Below, piece after piece: positions 45,001-53,035 of a stretch of 64,000 bases of DNA (position 1 is its first letter; each line of letters starts with the position of its first letter). The DNA comes from JADCRZ01 sp041751095. Its GTDB lineage: Bacteria > Bacteroidota > Bacteroidia > Chitinophagales > Chitinophagaceae. Below the pieces are notes generated by a model. The model ran no database searches. It saw only the letters and a list, made by a program, of their open reading frames with translations, and had not been told where the DNA came from. Made by a program: the position numbers and the translations under genes. The DNA lies in NCBI GenBank assembly GCA_041751095.1, contig JBGSYC010000294.1, forward strand, positions 43,482 to 107,481, read 5' to 3'.

Positions 45001-46071
45001 ATGAAACCAAATGATGATAATGCGGGGTTGCCGGTTGAGCAGCGCCCTTTCCGGATATTAATAATTTCCGGCTCTGACAGAAGGCAGTATAATTGTCCGG
45101 GTGTGGACGGTAAATCAAGGGCATTGATGCTTCAGATGGCAGAACTTCTTCCACAGGATTGGGAAATTGATTATGAAGATTTAGGAAATGTATATGGCAG
45201 GGCGCGCATACAAAGTTGTAATGCCTGTGTATCTACTTCTATGGCACTTTGCGTGTGGCCCTGTAACTGCTATGATAAAGGAAGCTGGATGGAAAAAGAT
45301 CTGATGTGGGAGCTGGACTTATACGCCAGATTAGATATGGCCGATGCCTGGGCTATCATTGGACCCATTAACTGGTATGCACCATCAAGCAATCTTAAAT
45401 TGATGTTTGACAGGCTTGTGTGTATGAACGGAGGCAACCCTGATGAAAGTACCATTGACCATAAAGACCCTGAAAAGGCAATGGCGTTGGAACACACGGC
45501 AAAATGGGAAGAAATGGGCGTTAACCACCTCGAAGGAAGAACCGCTGCATTTTTTTGCTACGGTGATGAAGGGGGCGATGAGTTTGGAGCGGACGGCCGT
45601 CCTAAAATGGTTCGTCACAAGGAATATTTTAATCCCGCTGACGAGCCTTTTGAAAATGAACGGGATGCTTATGCCCCACTTGTGTGGCAGTGCCGCTATG
45701 GGGGTGTTGAAGTGCCAGACCATTTGTGGGCCCATTGCACCAGCGGCAAGGGTAAAAAGTACAGTGAGAACCAGGCAGAGGATATGATACTTGAAGCAGA
45801 GTTTATGCGTACATTTCAAAAATGGACAAAAGACGTTGAAGAATTCGTCCGGAATAAAGGTAAAGTACAGCCAGGCAAATACAGGGCATATGGTTTTAAG
45901 AAGCCTACAAACCTGTGGAAAGAAGCAAAGACAGGTATTCGTTCCTGGATGCTGCGATTGGGTATAACGCCTGCCAACTCTTCTCCCGAAAAACAAAAAG
46001 AACTGCAACTAAATGACGACATCACCCTTAAGCCTTCTATGGGCGAAGGGGAAAAACTAAGACGAAAATAG
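45001..46071 (+). CDS. Flavodoxin-fold NAD(P)H-dependent FMN reductase with cysteine cluster
   Basis: 356 residues. The first 200 residues have the flavodoxin-like reductase fold: RILIISGSDRRQYNCPGVDGKS (FMN phosphate loop), MADAWAIIGPINWYAPSSNLKLMFDR (typical GSP.Y.g..s..lK...DR-like motif) and RTAAFFCYGDEGG. Between them is an unusual cluster QSCNACVSTSMALCVWPCNC with five cysteines in 15 residues, resembling the Fe-S binding motif of iron-sulfur flavoproteins (Isf) but with different spacing. The C-terminal about 100 residues are helical and charged. It could transfer electrons from NAD(P)H to a quinone, metal or other acceptor. Stands alone. Confidence 0.8.
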   Translation: MKPNDDNAGLPVEQRPFRILIISGSDRRQYNCPGVDGKSRALMLQMAELLPQDWEIDYEDLGNVYGRARIQSCNACVSTSMALCVWPCNCYDKGSWMEKDLMWELDLYARLDMADAWAIIGPINWYAPSSNLKLMFDRLVCMNGGNPDESTIDHKDPEKAMALEHTAKWEEMGVNHLEGRTAAFFCYGDEGGDEFGADGRPKMVRHKEYFNPADEPFENERDAYAPLVWQCRYGGVEVPDHLWAHCTSGKGKKYSENQAEDMILEAEFMRTFQKWTKDVEEFVRNKGKVQPGKYRAYGFKKPTNLWKEAKTGIRSWMLRLGITPANSSPEKQKELQLNDDITLKPSMGEGEKLRRK

Positions 46072-46201
46072 CAGGCGCTTGAACAGGCGCCGTTGTAAAG
46101 GCATTGCCTATGTATAAAGCCGACTGCGCGTTCAGAGACGACAATGCATGATGGTTTCATTTACCGCGATATGTTCACTTACTTCATAACGTCTTTCATT
46201 T

Positions 46202-46680
46202 TTAACCGGAAAACTGTGGCGTATGATATCCAACTTCTATTTTAGTCGCATCCAATTCGCGGCTTTGTAAATACTCTTGTGCAGGCTTGCTGTTGTGTGC
46301 CGCATTTTCAAAGTAGATAAACATCTTTGTGAGGATAGCCCTCTTAGTTAGTTGATCGGCTGTTGGCTCTTTAATCTTTGTACCCTTGATCAGTTCTTTA
46401 CACTTTTCCAATGCTTCATGTTTGGTAACGCTATCCATGTGCATCACAAAATCTATCACATTCATACTTTTGCCATGCGTTTTACAATTCGTGCTGAAGC
46501 AATACCCGTATGCGTTTTGTAGTATACCTGCTGGGCTTGGCGTTTTATCTTCCATGAAAGGGGCAGTGCAACCGAAGGTGCTTACCTGGTTTTAAGCCGT
46601 AGTGCTGCAAAACATGGGGGCGAGGGTTAACTGGCTTTTGATATCGGTTATTTGTATCTGAACAATTATTCTGTTGCTTT
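46202..46680 (-). pseudogene. CHC2-type primase of a mobile element, frameshifted
   Basis: The longest open piece (46202-46555) encodes the zinc-finger region of a mobile-element DNA primase (EDKTPSPAGIL onward; CFSTNCKTHGKSMNVIDFVM; KHEALEKCKELIKG). Just upstream the same protein continues in two other frames: HYGLKPGKHLRLHCPFH, and before that TDIKSQLTLA. The first frameshift is in a C5 run (RC strand) near 46622; the second is one extra G near 46552 (CAT-G-GAA-GAT). So at least two frameshifts break the gene, and the toprim/helicase C-terminal part is absent. Normal members are several times longer. Part of a degraded element with the XRE and antitoxin-like remnants. Confidence 0.7.
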
Positions 46681-46740
46681 TACCACTTAAACGATTTTCT
46701 GTACTGAAAACTGAATAATCACGCTGACTTTTGGCCAAAA

Positions 46741-47047
46741 ATGAGTTTCTGCCGCAAAGAAAAAAAGTTGTCCCAAGCCGAACTTGGTAAGCTTTCGGGC
46801 ATTAACGGTGATATAATCGGTAAATACGAGAGGATGAGATGAAGCCAGGTATCGAGACAGCTAAAAGGTTAGCTGATGCTCTGGCTGTGTCGTTGAATTA
46901 CCTGGTAGGTGATGGCGATTTAAAAGTAAAAGATAAAAAAAACAATGTAGCGGTTAGAAGATATTGAAAAACTTCCAGGGAGATAAAGCCCATCTCTTTT
47001 ATGCTTTGGACAAAATTATCAAAGCTGCTAAATATAAAGCCATCTAA
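46741..47047 (+). pseudogene. XRE-family HTH repressor, multiply frameshifted
   Basis: Three frames together give a typical XRE repressor: RKEKKLSQAELGKLSGINGD with IIGKYER from 46741, then MKPGIETAKRLADALAVSLN with YLVGDGDLKVKDKK, then LEDIEKLPGDKAHLFYALDK and IIKAAKYKAI ending at TAA 47045-47047. Breaks lie at about 46838, at the A-run near 46940, and near 46978. Such proteins regulate mobile elements or toxin-antitoxin systems; this copy is dead. Confidence 0.7.
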
Positions 47048-47080
47048 AAACAGAAAAGTTTACGCTAAATAATTTATATC

Positions 47081-47313
47081 ATGGATACAACGCTTATACA
47101 AATTACCAACCAAAAAGCCGCAGGCCTTTGCGTGAGTTGGAACAACTGGATTTAATTAAAGTACTAAAAGAAAATATTACTTCCGAGAAAACTAAACTAT
47201 CCGATAAATACAAGGGTATCCTCACCAGGGAAGAAGGACGAAAACTAAACGAACATATCCAGCAAATGCGCAGCGAATGGAACAGTATTAAATGGTACCA
47301 ATGTAGTATCTGA
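47081..47313 (+). pseudogene. Small antitoxin-like protein with a one-base deletion
   Basis: ATG at 47081 starts MDTTLIQITNQKAAG. The frame then breaks at a short T run near 47130 (CTTT where CTTTT is expected) and coding continues in another frame as LRELEQLDLIKVLKENITSE, DKYKGILTREEGRKLNEHIQ, QMRSEWNS. I recognise the sequence style as a small helical antitoxin-like family of Bacteroidota, but the name is not certain. It is one of three frameshifted genes in 1.1 kb. Confidence 0.55.
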
Positions 47314-47320
47314 TTATTTA

Positions 47321-47560
47321 TCAGCTTCCTTTTCTGAGCATTTTATAAAATTCAATATACTTATCTCCACCTCCTTTGGTTGTACATTTTTCAACCAATT
47401 TCAATACAACAAAATTTTCTACTTCACCAGGTAGATTTTTTATTTTTGAACATAAAAAGCCTGTAACTAAAAATAAAGCCTCCAAAAAATTTTTACCGTT
47501 AGAAGCGCAAGACCATATTACATGATTCATATTCTCATGATCTAAAACTTCTACTTCCAA
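47321..47560 (-). CDS. Hypothetical small protein
   Basis: 79 residues if started at the TTG 47558-47560; the frame is open a little further upstream (to about 47620) with reasonable coding quality (CREACRVEQDTLFVNKASLE), but lacks an ATG. Content: VLDHENMNHVIWSCASNGKN, FLEALFLVTGFLCSKIKNLP, VLKLVEKCTTKGGGDKYIEF. Low GC and position beside mobile-element debris suggest it came with that element; an SMI1- or Imm-type immunity protein is possible, but I do not recognise a family. Confidence 0.4.
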   Translation of the reverse strand: MEVEVLDHENMNHVIWSCASNGKNFLEALFLVTGFLCSKIKNLPGEVENFVVLKLVEKCTTKGGGDKYIEFYKMLRKGS

Positions 47561-47622
47561 TGACGCTTTGTTAACAAATAAAGTATCTTGTTCAACTCGA
47601 CAGGCTTCTCTGCAGGCATAAG

Positions 47623-47653
47623 GTGTTCACGTTACAGGCATACATGTGAACAC
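47623..47653. promoter_or_regulatory. 8-bp inverted repeat beyond the P-type ATPase 3' end
   Basis: GTGTTCAC at 47623-47630 pairs with GTGAACAC at 47646-47653 over a 15-nt loop. It is 43 nt past the ATPase stop on the minus strand. It could be a weak terminator without a T run or an operator; not decidable. Confidence 0.3.
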
Positions 47654-47695
47654 TACATTCAGTTTAGTCGTGTCAGGTAAACGTAAAAAAAATTG

Positions 47696-50260
47696 TCATT
47701 TCGTAAGATATTTTCTTTTATTCAAAAACTTTACCACCTCAATAAAAATTATACTAACAAAAGTCGCCATCAGGATCATCAGCATAATATTCCAATTCAA
47801 CGGCGTTGTTTTAAAAATGGTATCCAAAAAAGGTACATATACGATCAATAATTGCAGCATTACTGTTAGTATAATGGCGCCCCAAATGCCCCGGTTGGCA
47901 AACAGGTCTGATGAAAACAAAGAATGATACGTTGAGCGTACCGAAAGCGCATTGCCGAGTTGTACGAAACACAACGTGGTGAATACGGCTGTTTGTTGGG
48001 TTCTTACATCATAACCCTGCCTGGCAGTCCACCATTGAATGAATAATGACGCTACGGTCAGGATAATGCCGGTTATGATTATTCTTGGAATCAATCCGCC
48101 GGCAAACAGATTTTCTTTAGGCGGACGGGGAGGGAGGTTCATGATGTCTTTCTCGGCCGGTTCTGCTACAAGGGCCAGTCCCGGTAAGCCATCCGTTACA
48201 AGGTTGATCCAAAGAATATGAATGGGAAGCAACGGTATAGCGAAGCCAAGAAGTGGTGCGAAGAAGATCGTCAGTATTTCGCTCAGGTTGCAGGAGAGTA
48301 CATAAACGATAAACTTTTTGATGTTCTCATAAATCCGACGTCCTTCCCGAACGGCTTTTACAATGGTAGCGAAATTATCATCCAGCAAAATCATATCGGC
48401 GGCTTCCTTCGATACGTCCGTACCCGTTATTCCCATAGCGATGCCGATGTCTGCCTGCTTCAGCGATGGTGCATCGTTTACGCCATCGCCCGTCATGGCT
48501 ACAAATTCGCCGTTGCTTTGCAAGGCTTTTACAATATTCAATTTTTGCTCCGGTGACACACGGGCATATACGGCAATGTGTTTTGTTTCACTGGCAAATT
48601 CCTCCTCCGTTAATTTATCCAAATCCGCGCCTGCTCTTATTTCCTGCGAGCCTGCTTCCACCATTCCCAAACGTTCGGCAATAGCAGTGGCAGTAAGTGG
48701 CTGATCACCGGTTATCATTACTGTTTTAATGCCGGCCGTTTTGCATTGTTTAACCGCTTCTATCACTTCTTCTCTCGGCGGATCAATCATGGCGGTCATG
48801 CCCAGGAAGTCAAGATCAACTTCTTCATCTGCCGTTATCTTCCCCGGGTTCTGCGAAAATATTTTGTACGCAAAGAAAAGAACCCGTAAACCATCTGCCG
48901 CCCATTGGCGGTTCAACTGGAGCCACTCTTTTTTTTGTTCGCCATATTTTTCAGATAAGGCTTCCATCATCTTTGCCGGGGCGCCTTTCACAAACAATAT
49001 CCATTCCTCGCCGTATTGATGCAGCGTGCCCATCCGCATCCTTACCGAATCAAAAGGCAGCTTCTCTAAAAGAGGAAACCGGTTATCTGCATCTGCTTTT
49101 GTTTTGCCTTTTTCCATCGCATAGTAAACCAATGCAGTTTCTGTTGAATCACCTAACAATTCGTTATCCTGCGAAAACCGGACTTCGTTATTCAACATCA
49201 TGGCATAACGGAGCAATTCTTCCTTCTCCGGTGCCGCCTGTATCTTTTCCACCGTCATAATGTTTTGCGTCAGCGTTCCGGTTTTATCACTGCAGATATA
49301 GGTAACGGAACCTAAGGTTTCTACAGCAGGCAGCTTTCGCATCAGGGCATTTTGCTTTACCATCCGGCGGGCGCCCTGGGCTAGTGCAATCGTTATTACA
49401 GCCGGAAGCGCTTCCGGCAACGCCGCAACTGCTAACGACAATGCAGTAAGGAACATGGCGAATGCAGGTTCGCCGCGCCACAAGCCAAAACCAAATACAA
49501 GCAGGCAAATGATGATAACGATAACAGCCAATTGCTTACTAAATACAGCAAGCCTTTTTTGAAGCGGCGTTTTTTGAGTACCCACTTCCATCATGCCGGC
49601 AATCTTTCCGATTTCGGTGTTCATGCCGGTTGTGGTTACTACCGCTTTTGCAGAGCCATTACTCACAATGGTTCCTTTAAAAACCATATTATGCTGATCG
49701 CCCGGCACCAGGTTTTCTTCTTTGATGGCTTCTGTTTTCTTTTCTATGGAATGACTTTCTCCTGTCAGCGATGCTTCATCTGTTTTAAACGAACTGACTT
49801 CAATCAAGCGTGCATCGGCAGGAACGATGTCGCCTGCTTCCAATAAAATAATATCACCCGGCACCAGGTCGCCAGCATCAATTTTTGCAGGATTATTATT
49901 GCGGATCACTACCGCATTTTGTGCTGACATTTTTTGCAACATCCTCACCGATTGCTCTGCATTGTACTCCTGTGAATAGCCCATCCATGCATTGCCGATA
50001 ACGATAGCAAGAATAACATACGCATCAGTATGCTCTCCCACTATAAACGAAATAACTGCGGCAATAATGAGGATGAGGATCATTACATCCGTAAACTGTG
50101 CAAGCAGTATGGATAACTTGCTTTTCTGTTTGGCTTCCTGCAGCTTATTGGCGCCAAATTCCTGTTGCAATAAGAGAACTGCTTCGTTGTTTAAACCTGA
50201 AGGGGAGGTTTTAAGCTGCTGCAAGACTTCTTCTTTGCTAAGACGGTAGAATGCTTCCAT
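47696..50260 (-). CDS. P-type Ca2+-transporting ATPase-like cation pump
   Basis: 854 residues. All P-type ATPase landmarks are present: N-terminal cation ATPase domain (LSKEEVLQQLKTS; EFGANKLQEA), the TGES loop, PEALP in transmembrane segment 4 (family variants PEGLP), phosphorylation Asp in SDKTGTLTQN, KGAPAKMM nucleotide-binding part, and TGDGVNDAPSLKQADIGIAM. Segment 6 NLVTDGLPGLALVAEP also fits the type IIA calcium pump group (SERCA/PMR1-like), which exports Ca2+ or Mn2+ from the cytoplasm. About ten membrane segments. It stands alone; no metal-responsive regulator is nearby. Confidence 0.92.
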   Translation of the reverse strand: MEAFYRLSKEEVLQQLKTSPSGLNNEAVLLLQQEFGANKLQEAKQKSKLSILLAQFTDVMILILIIAAVISFIVGEHTDAYVILAIVIGNAWMGYSQEYNAEQSVRMLQKMSAQNAVVIRNNNPAKIDAGDLVPGDIILLEAGDIVPADARLIEVSSFKTDEASLTGESHSIEKKTEAIKEENLVPGDQHNMVFKGTIVSNGSAKAVVTTTGMNTEIGKIAGMMEVGTQKTPLQKRLAVFSKQLAVIVIIICLLVFGFGLWRGEPAFAMFLTALSLAVAALPEALPAVITIALAQGARRMVKQNALMRKLPAVETLGSVTYICSDKTGTLTQNIMTVEKIQAAPEKEELLRYAMMLNNEVRFSQDNELLGDSTETALVYYAMEKGKTKADADNRFPLLEKLPFDSVRMRMGTLHQYGEEWILFVKGAPAKMMEALSEKYGEQKKEWLQLNRQWAADGLRVLFFAYKIFSQNPGKITADEEVDLDFLGMTAMIDPPREEVIEAVKQCKTAGIKTVMITGDQPLTATAIAERLGMVEAGSQEIRAGADLDKLTEEEFASETKHIAVYARVSPEQKLNIVKALQSNGEFVAMTGDGVNDAPSLKQADIGIAMGITGTDVSKEAADMILLDDNFATIVKAVREGRRIYENIKKFIVYVLSCNLSEILTIFFAPLLGFAIPLLPIHILWINLVTDGLPGLALVAEPAEKDIMNLPPRPPKENLFAGGLIPRIIITGIILTVASLFIQWWTARQGYDVRTQQTAVFTTLCFVQLGNALSVRSTYHSLFSSDLFANRGIWGAIILTVMLQLLIVYVPFLDTIFKTTPLNWNIMLMILMATFVSIIFIEVVKFLNKRKYLTK

Positions 50261-50856
50261 TTTTATATGTTACGAATCGAATTTTAAATGAGTTAAAAAA
50301 CACGTTATGCATTTCTGCAACTAATGTAGATGTTTTTATCATCAGACCTAGTAATGTTATTTATAGTTTAAATAAACGGATTTAAGGTATCTGATTCCTG
50401 AAAAAAAACTATAGTGGATCGCTGCGTTAAAACGAACCTGCTGTAAACCTCGAAGATGGAAAGGAGCAAACTTATCATGGTAAGGTATCTAAATTGAACC
50501 CAAAAGCAAAGATAAGAAGGCTTGCAGGATGAGGTTAGTGATGAAGTACCGATAAAAGCAGACGGTGAGTTTATTCAAAAACAACAACAATCAATAACAA
50601 CGATGGAAGATATTCAGTATAAACTGCAATTCAAATAGTACCGGCACAGCATTGTTAATTGCCAGGACAGGCATAGCAGGCTTATGAGATCAGGTAATTA
50701 AACCACCGGCTTATTTACCCGACGACGCCGAAATCAGGAATGATATATTGGATTATTATGCCGAAATTGAATACGCTGATCAGCAACTGGCTAAAACGAT
50801 AGCACTAACCCCAATAAAGAGGGTGGTAATAGCGCTGATTTATAAAAATCATAGAT
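50261..50856. other. 596-bp interval with coding-like scraps
   Basis: No full gene. A frame ending with the stop TAA at about 50876 has some coding character over about 60 codons (KPPAYLPDDAEIRNDILDYY, then EIEYADQQLAKTIALTP) but has no good start and overlaps the next gene's start. Another short stretch (EVSDEVPIKADGEFIQKQQQ) lies near 50540. These look like remains of genes or chance ORFs. A TAGATTTG sequence at 50852-50859 matches the -7 consensus but would start transcription inside the following ORF, so a later start (about 50971) would then apply. Confidence 0.35.
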
Positions 50857-52740
50857 TTGAAAATGCAAAACACTAAAGTTCCTGCAATTACCCGGTACTC
50901 TTTGCAAAATCAATGCTGCCTGAAAGAATTTCAGATAGAGCCGTTGCACTTCGCAAAGTTTTCATTGTGTATGATATATCTGATGCTCTTTTGTTTGGCA
51001 TGTACTTACAGTGTTCGTTCCTATTCAACGGGTGTAGATGGGAATAATAAACCAAATGTTATCGTAATCGTAACCGACGACCAGGGTTGGGGCGATTTTA
51101 GCGGCAACGGCAATCCTTATGTACAAACGCCTGTATTAGATAAATTAGCTCATGAAGGGGCCCGGTTCGACCGCTTTTTTGTAAGCCCGCTTTGCGCTCC
51201 AACAAGGGCCAGCCTTCTTACAGGACGGTACCATTTACGCACCGGCGTAGCTTCTGTAACCGGCGGACTTGAAACGATGCGCACGGAAGAAGTAACTATA
51301 GCCGAAGCATTTAAAGCTGCCGGTTATACAACAGGTATATTTGGGAAATGGCACAATGGAGCGCATTATCCCGAACATCCTTTAGCGCAGGGTTTTGATG
51401 AATTTTTCGGTTTTTGCGGTGGACACTGGACAAATTACTTTAATACTTCTCTGGAGCATAACGGAAAAACCGTAGCCACCAATGGCTATATTACCGACGT
51501 TCTTGCAGATGCAGCTATGCGTTTTATACAGAAGAATAAAAGCAAACCCTTTTTCTGTTATATCCCCTTCAATGCACCGCACAGCCCTTACCAGGTTGCT
51601 GATAAATATTTTGAAAAATACAAGGCCAAAGGTTTACATGATGACGTTTCTTCCACTTACGGTATGGTTGATAATCTCGATGAGAATATAGGCCGGATAC
51701 TTAACCAGCTAAAGGAACTAAAGTTAAGTGATCATACAATAGTCGTATTCCTTACCGATAATGGCCCCAACAGCGAACGCTACAATGGTGATATGAAAGG
51801 AAGAAAAGGCTCGGTTGATGAAGGCGGCGTCAGAGTGCCTTTATACATCAGATGGCCGGGCAAAATAAAAGAAAATACTGTGGTGAAACAGTTGGCGGCA
51901 GCTATTGACCTTTTTCCCACCGTAGTTGAATTAACCGGAATACCGATGCCCAAAACATTGCCCCAGGATGGCAAAAGCCTGGTACCGTTGCTTTATAGTC
52001 AGGCTTCTGTTTGGCCTGAACGGGCTTTTTTCACCCATGTTTACAAAAAAGATGCTGCATCCGAGAGCCTGTCCCCTTACCCTGGCGCTATCAGAACCAC
52101 GCAGTACCGGTTTATCAGGGGTGAAAAATCAGACCGGTTGTATGATATGATTGCTGACCCCGGTCAAAAACAAGACATTGCAGGCAACAAGCCTGAGATG
52201 GTTGATTCGTTTCATAAACAGTTTGATAACTGGTTTGCTGATGTAACACGCGTCCCGGTTAAGCCAGAGGTAACTCAGGCAGGCTGGCCGGGGGGAAACC
52301 GGGTAGAATTATTTACCCCCGATGCATCCTTAAGCGGCGTACTAAAATACTATGGCAAAAACGGATATGTACACGACTGGCTGGTAGGCTGGAAGCAACC
52401 AGGTGACGTGGCCACCTGGAATATTAATGTCGTTAATAAAGGAAAATACAAGGTAGCGGTAACCTACAATGCGCCTGGAGATATGGCAGGCACACAGCTA
52501 AGCCTTGTTGTAGCAAATCAAACACTTACCACAACAATTGAAAAACCATTTGAAGGCACTTTCATAACCAGTCCTAACAGGGTGCCGGATGTGGGTGTCC
52601 CCGAACGGGATTGGGGAAAGTTAACGCTGGGTACTGTCATGCTAACTCCCGGATATTATACCGTTAAACTTCTGCGAAACGGTCAGGATGTCAAAAAAAG
52701 TGCAATTGAAATTAAATCAGTGATATTGAATAAAGATTGA
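50857..52740 (+). CDS. Arylsulfatase-type sulfatase with C-terminal beta domain
   Basis: 627 residues from the open TTG/ATG region; ATG 50863 or ATG 50971 (the latter right before a hydrophobic LMLFCLACTYSVRS stretch) are alternative starts, so the exact N-terminus is uncertain. The fold is shown by NVIVIVTDDQGWGDFSG, formylglycine motif CAPTR with Cys113 followed by ASLLTG, GIFGKWHNG, FNAPHSPYQV and FLTDNGPNSERYNG. The last about 160 residues (from VKPEVTQAGWPGG) form a separate beta-rich domain (WLVGWKQPGDVATW; VAVTYNAPGDMAGTQLSLVV) resembling a carbohydrate-binding module. Exported; removes sulfate esters from a glycan. First gene of the 51-64 kb cluster; own terminator at 52887. Confidence 0.92.
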   Translation: MKMQNTKVPAITRYSLQNQCCLKEFQIEPLHFAKFSLCMIYLMLFCLACTYSVRSYSTGVDGNNKPNVIVIVTDDQGWGDFSGNGNPYVQTPVLDKLAHEGARFDRFFVSPLCAPTRASLLTGRYHLRTGVASVTGGLETMRTEEVTIAEAFKAAGYTTGIFGKWHNGAHYPEHPLAQGFDEFFGFCGGHWTNYFNTSLEHNGKTVATNGYITDVLADAAMRFIQKNKSKPFFCYIPFNAPHSPYQVADKYFEKYKAKGLHDDVSSTYGMVDNLDENIGRILNQLKELKLSDHTIVVFLTDNGPNSERYNGDMKGRKGSVDEGGVRVPLYIRWPGKIKENTVVKQLAAAIDLFPTVVELTGIPMPKTLPQDGKSLVPLLYSQASVWPERAFFTHVYKKDAASESLSPYPGAIRTTQYRFIRGEKSDRLYDMIADPGQKQDIAGNKPEMVDSFHKQFDNWFADVTRVPVKPEVTQAGWPGGNRVELFTPDASLSGVLKYYGKNGYVHDWLVGWKQPGDVATWNINVVNKGKYKVAVTYNAPGDMAGTQLSLVVANQTLTTTIEKPFEGTFITSPNRVPDVGVPERDWGKLTLGTVMLTPGYYTVKLLRNGQDVKKSAIEIKSVILNKD

Positions 52741-52886
52741 GAGAACAGTATTTGCGTGAGCTATCATTAAAGGCTACGCGAGTAGAAGTGCAATTGAGCA
52801 ATTATTGATTCTATCAGCGCGGATGGCATTTATGTAAAAATGAGGAGGCTTTTTATAAAGGATGCGTGGAACGAAAACTCGGACAA

Positions 52887-52924
52887 GGCTGACTGGTGGG
52901 CAGAAAACCCGGTCAGCCCTTTTT
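52887..52924 (+). terminator. Intrinsic terminator after the sulfatase gene
   Basis: GGCTGACTGG at 52887-52896 pairs with CCGGTCAGCC at 52909-52918 (one mismatch, 12-nt loop), followed by CTTTTT. Located about 150 nt after the stop codon. Confidence 0.75.
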
Positions 52925-53035
52925 CGCCGTGTTTAATTTCTAAACCCGAAAAAGTTTCATCCTCTTCCACCCAACATTAAACAAGAAAAGCCCTGATTTA
53001 TGAAAGCACAAATTCTCCCTTAAACCTTTTAATAC

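Noticed and set aside
52790..52980. Coding-like stretch after the sulfatase (SDKADWWAENP)
   Set aside because: It lies in the terminator hairpin and has no start or family; likely chance.
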